A stretch of DNA of 64,000 bases from Nostoc sp. 106C. GTDB taxonomy: Bacteria > Cyanobacteriota > Cyanobacteriia > Cyanobacteriales > Nostocaceae. Each line of letters starts with the position of its first letter. The first letter of the stretch is position 1. The notes beneath the pieces were generated by a model. It made no database searches, was not told the DNA's origin, and saw only the letters and a list, made by a program, of their open reading frames with translations. The stretch is from NCBI RefSeq assembly GCF_002154725.1, contig NZ_MTAW01000013.1, forward strand, positions 1 through 64,000, written 5' to 3'. The position numbers and the translations under genes were made by a program. Below are positions 62,955-64,000 of this stretch, one piece after another.

Positions 62955-64000
62955 GGCACGACCACTGGTGTTGTTGTTCCCACCCCTTCACGAGTGAGAG
63001 TGAACGTTTGTTTGTATTCACCTAATCGCAATTGATGGGTGACATTCTTGACGTAATACAAACCGTCGTAGGTGCTACCTACACCACGCAAGCCGACTAA
63101 CCCCCGTGCTTTCAATACACCGTTGTAGCGCACTGCATCTAGTTCTCCAGTTGCTTCCACCACCTGATCCATCGAAGCATCAGTAACCGCTTGGGCGCGA
63201 GCCAGCATTTGGGCATAGGTTAAGCCTGCGGTATTTTTGGGCAGGACTGTGCGCGCTTTGGCAGTTCTCAACATGGCGGATTGGGTCGCCAGGGGCAGCC
63301 GCAGGCTAGAGAAAGTTTTAACTGGGAGGCTGCGCTCCGTCAGGCTATCTTGTCCCAGTCCCGACACAAAGGTGGGGGTCAATGCTTTGTGCTGGATGTT
63401 GATGGAGTTGACGTTAGTAGAAGTTCCCAGGTTGACAGAGAGAGCGCGTTGGGGAATGCCTGCACGGGTGGGTGGTCCCCAATAGGCGGTATTGGTGCCG
63501 GGAACAGGGCCGGGAGAGATGTAAAATACATAGGCGTACCGCTCTGCCAGTTCTTCCAGGTATTCTAAATCGGTGCCTACCTGCACGGGAACCCGCTCTA
63601 CAGGATTGGGAACATCGACGGAGGCAGGGGGGATTACTGTGGGAATCAATCCGTATTGGGCATAGGTGGCAATGATTTTCGGCACGATCGCAATATCTGG
63701 CTGGGCAGGATGAGCGACTATCTTCTCTTCCATGTCCATCATGAGGCTGACATCTTCGCCTGTCACAGTTAGCAGGCCGGAGTTGTTGCTGGTGGGGGAC
63801 AACTGCTGGTGGGTGATGATGCCATCCATCAATACATGGGGGATAGCGTTGACAGTGACGACAACGATGACACGGTTGAAAGGACGCAGTAAGGGCAGTT
63901 TGAGAATGGGATAGTCGATGGCGGCAAACAGACCACTGCGATCGCATTTGAAGGACAACTGAAACCCCGATCGCCCTTCATCGGTTTGGGTAATTTCGAT
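62951..64000 (-). CDS. Phage late control D (gpD)-like hub protein, partial
   Basis: At least 349 residues, cut by the right edge of the window. The frame stays open from 63958 to 64000 (IEITQTDEGRSGFQLSFK), so TTG at 63958 is not the start. Segments include VVVTVNAIPHVLMDGIITHQ, EDVSLMMDMEEKIVAHPAQP, TDLEYLEELAERYAYVFYIS and GTSTNVNSINIQHKALTPTF, as in gpD/VgrG N-terminal hub proteins. The C-terminal GVGSTYDGLYYVKNVTHQLR is typical. With gpV it makes the central spike hub. Confidence 0.88.
   Translation of the reverse strand: MEITQTDEGRSGFQLSFKCDRSGLFAAIDYPILKLPLLRPFNRVIVVVTVNAIPHVLMDGIITHQQLSPTSNNSGLLTVTGEDVSLMMDMEEKIVAHPAQPDIAIVPKIIATYAQYGLIPTVIPPASVDVPNPVERVPVQVGTDLEYLEELAERYAYVFYISPGPVPGTNTAYWGPPTRAGIPQRALSVNLGTSTNVNSINIQHKALTPTFVSGLGQDSLTERSLPVKTFSSLRLPLATQSAMLRTAKARTVLPKNTAGLTYAQMLARAQAVTDASMDQVVEATGELDAVRYNGVLKARGLVGLRGVGSTYDGLYYVKNVTHQLRLGEYKQTFTLTREGVGTTTPVVVP

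Noticed and set aside
51669-64000. Complete prophage
   Set aside because: No capsid, terminase, integrase or lysis genes in view; the gene set is that of an injection-system baseplate. The right side is outside the window.

Overview
The window looks like chromosomal DNA of a filamentous, probably hormogonium-forming cyanobacterium of the Nostocales. HIP1 octamers (GCGATCGC) and partial HIP1 sites recur throughout, in and between genes. Heptamer-type G/C-rich tandem repeats of the Nostoc kind occur between genes. The gene content fits as well: a cyanobacterial gas-vesicle cluster, a PatA-type regulator, a short KdpD, and a chemoreceptor with many bilin-type GAF domains. This is inference from content; no rRNA or species marker lies in the window.

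Left part (1-20.9 kb): mostly small metabolic, stress and transport genes. They include two SMR exporters, fumarylacetoacetase, a decayed sulfur locus (cupin dioxygenase and class II aldolase beside gene fragments), an O-methyltransferase/SDR pair behind a palindromic promoter, MsrA and a peroxiredoxin, a TetR regulator with a palindrome at its start, a Tat-signal FAD enzyme with an inserted Rieske domain, an orphan KdpD, a class III aminotransferase and a NupC-type nucleoside transporter. Several interspersed repeats sit between them, along with one factor-independent terminator that has no gene in front of it.

Gas-vesicle cluster (20.9-28.1 kb): gvpG is divergent from gvpN-gvpJ-gvpK-gvpF, a double-AAA (CDC48-like) ATPase, a second gvpF/L, gvpA (preceded by its own terminator hairpin) and a GvpC-like coiled-coil protein. 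GvpN and the GvpC-like protein both end in what look like winged-helix domains. A GvpV-like protein and a double ArsA/GET3 ATPase (45.9-48.1 kb, minus strand) are probably outlying parts of the same system.

Phototaxis operon (28.5-44.7 kb): PatA-like regulator, CheY, CheW, a 1748-residue soluble MCP with seven GAF domains, and a hybrid CheA. A second CheW-MCP-CheA set follows, whose CheA has lost the phosphohistidine and the ATP-binding asparagine. Order and domain content match what I recall of the ptx phototaxis locus of Nostoc punctiforme. Six of the seven GAF domains keep the bilin-attachment cysteine, and two also carry a second cysteine in an insertion. A four-helix-bundle gene flanked by inverted repeats interrupts the operon.

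Right part (44.7-64 kb): an IS630-type remnant, a 110-bp MITE-like element, an STAND NTPase with 12 WD40 repeats and TPRs, then a tightly coupled minus-strand operon for the baseplate, spike and fibre of a contractile injection system (gpD, gpV spike, PAAR-like tip, gp25, two baseplate wedge proteins, tail protein I, a DUF6519 fibre protein and a coiled-coil protein). It runs off the right edge. Sheath, tube and injection-system ATPase are not seen and would be expected beyond 64 kb. The neighbourhood of buoyancy, light-guided motility and an injection apparatus suggests an island of filament-dispersal functions; that link is inference.
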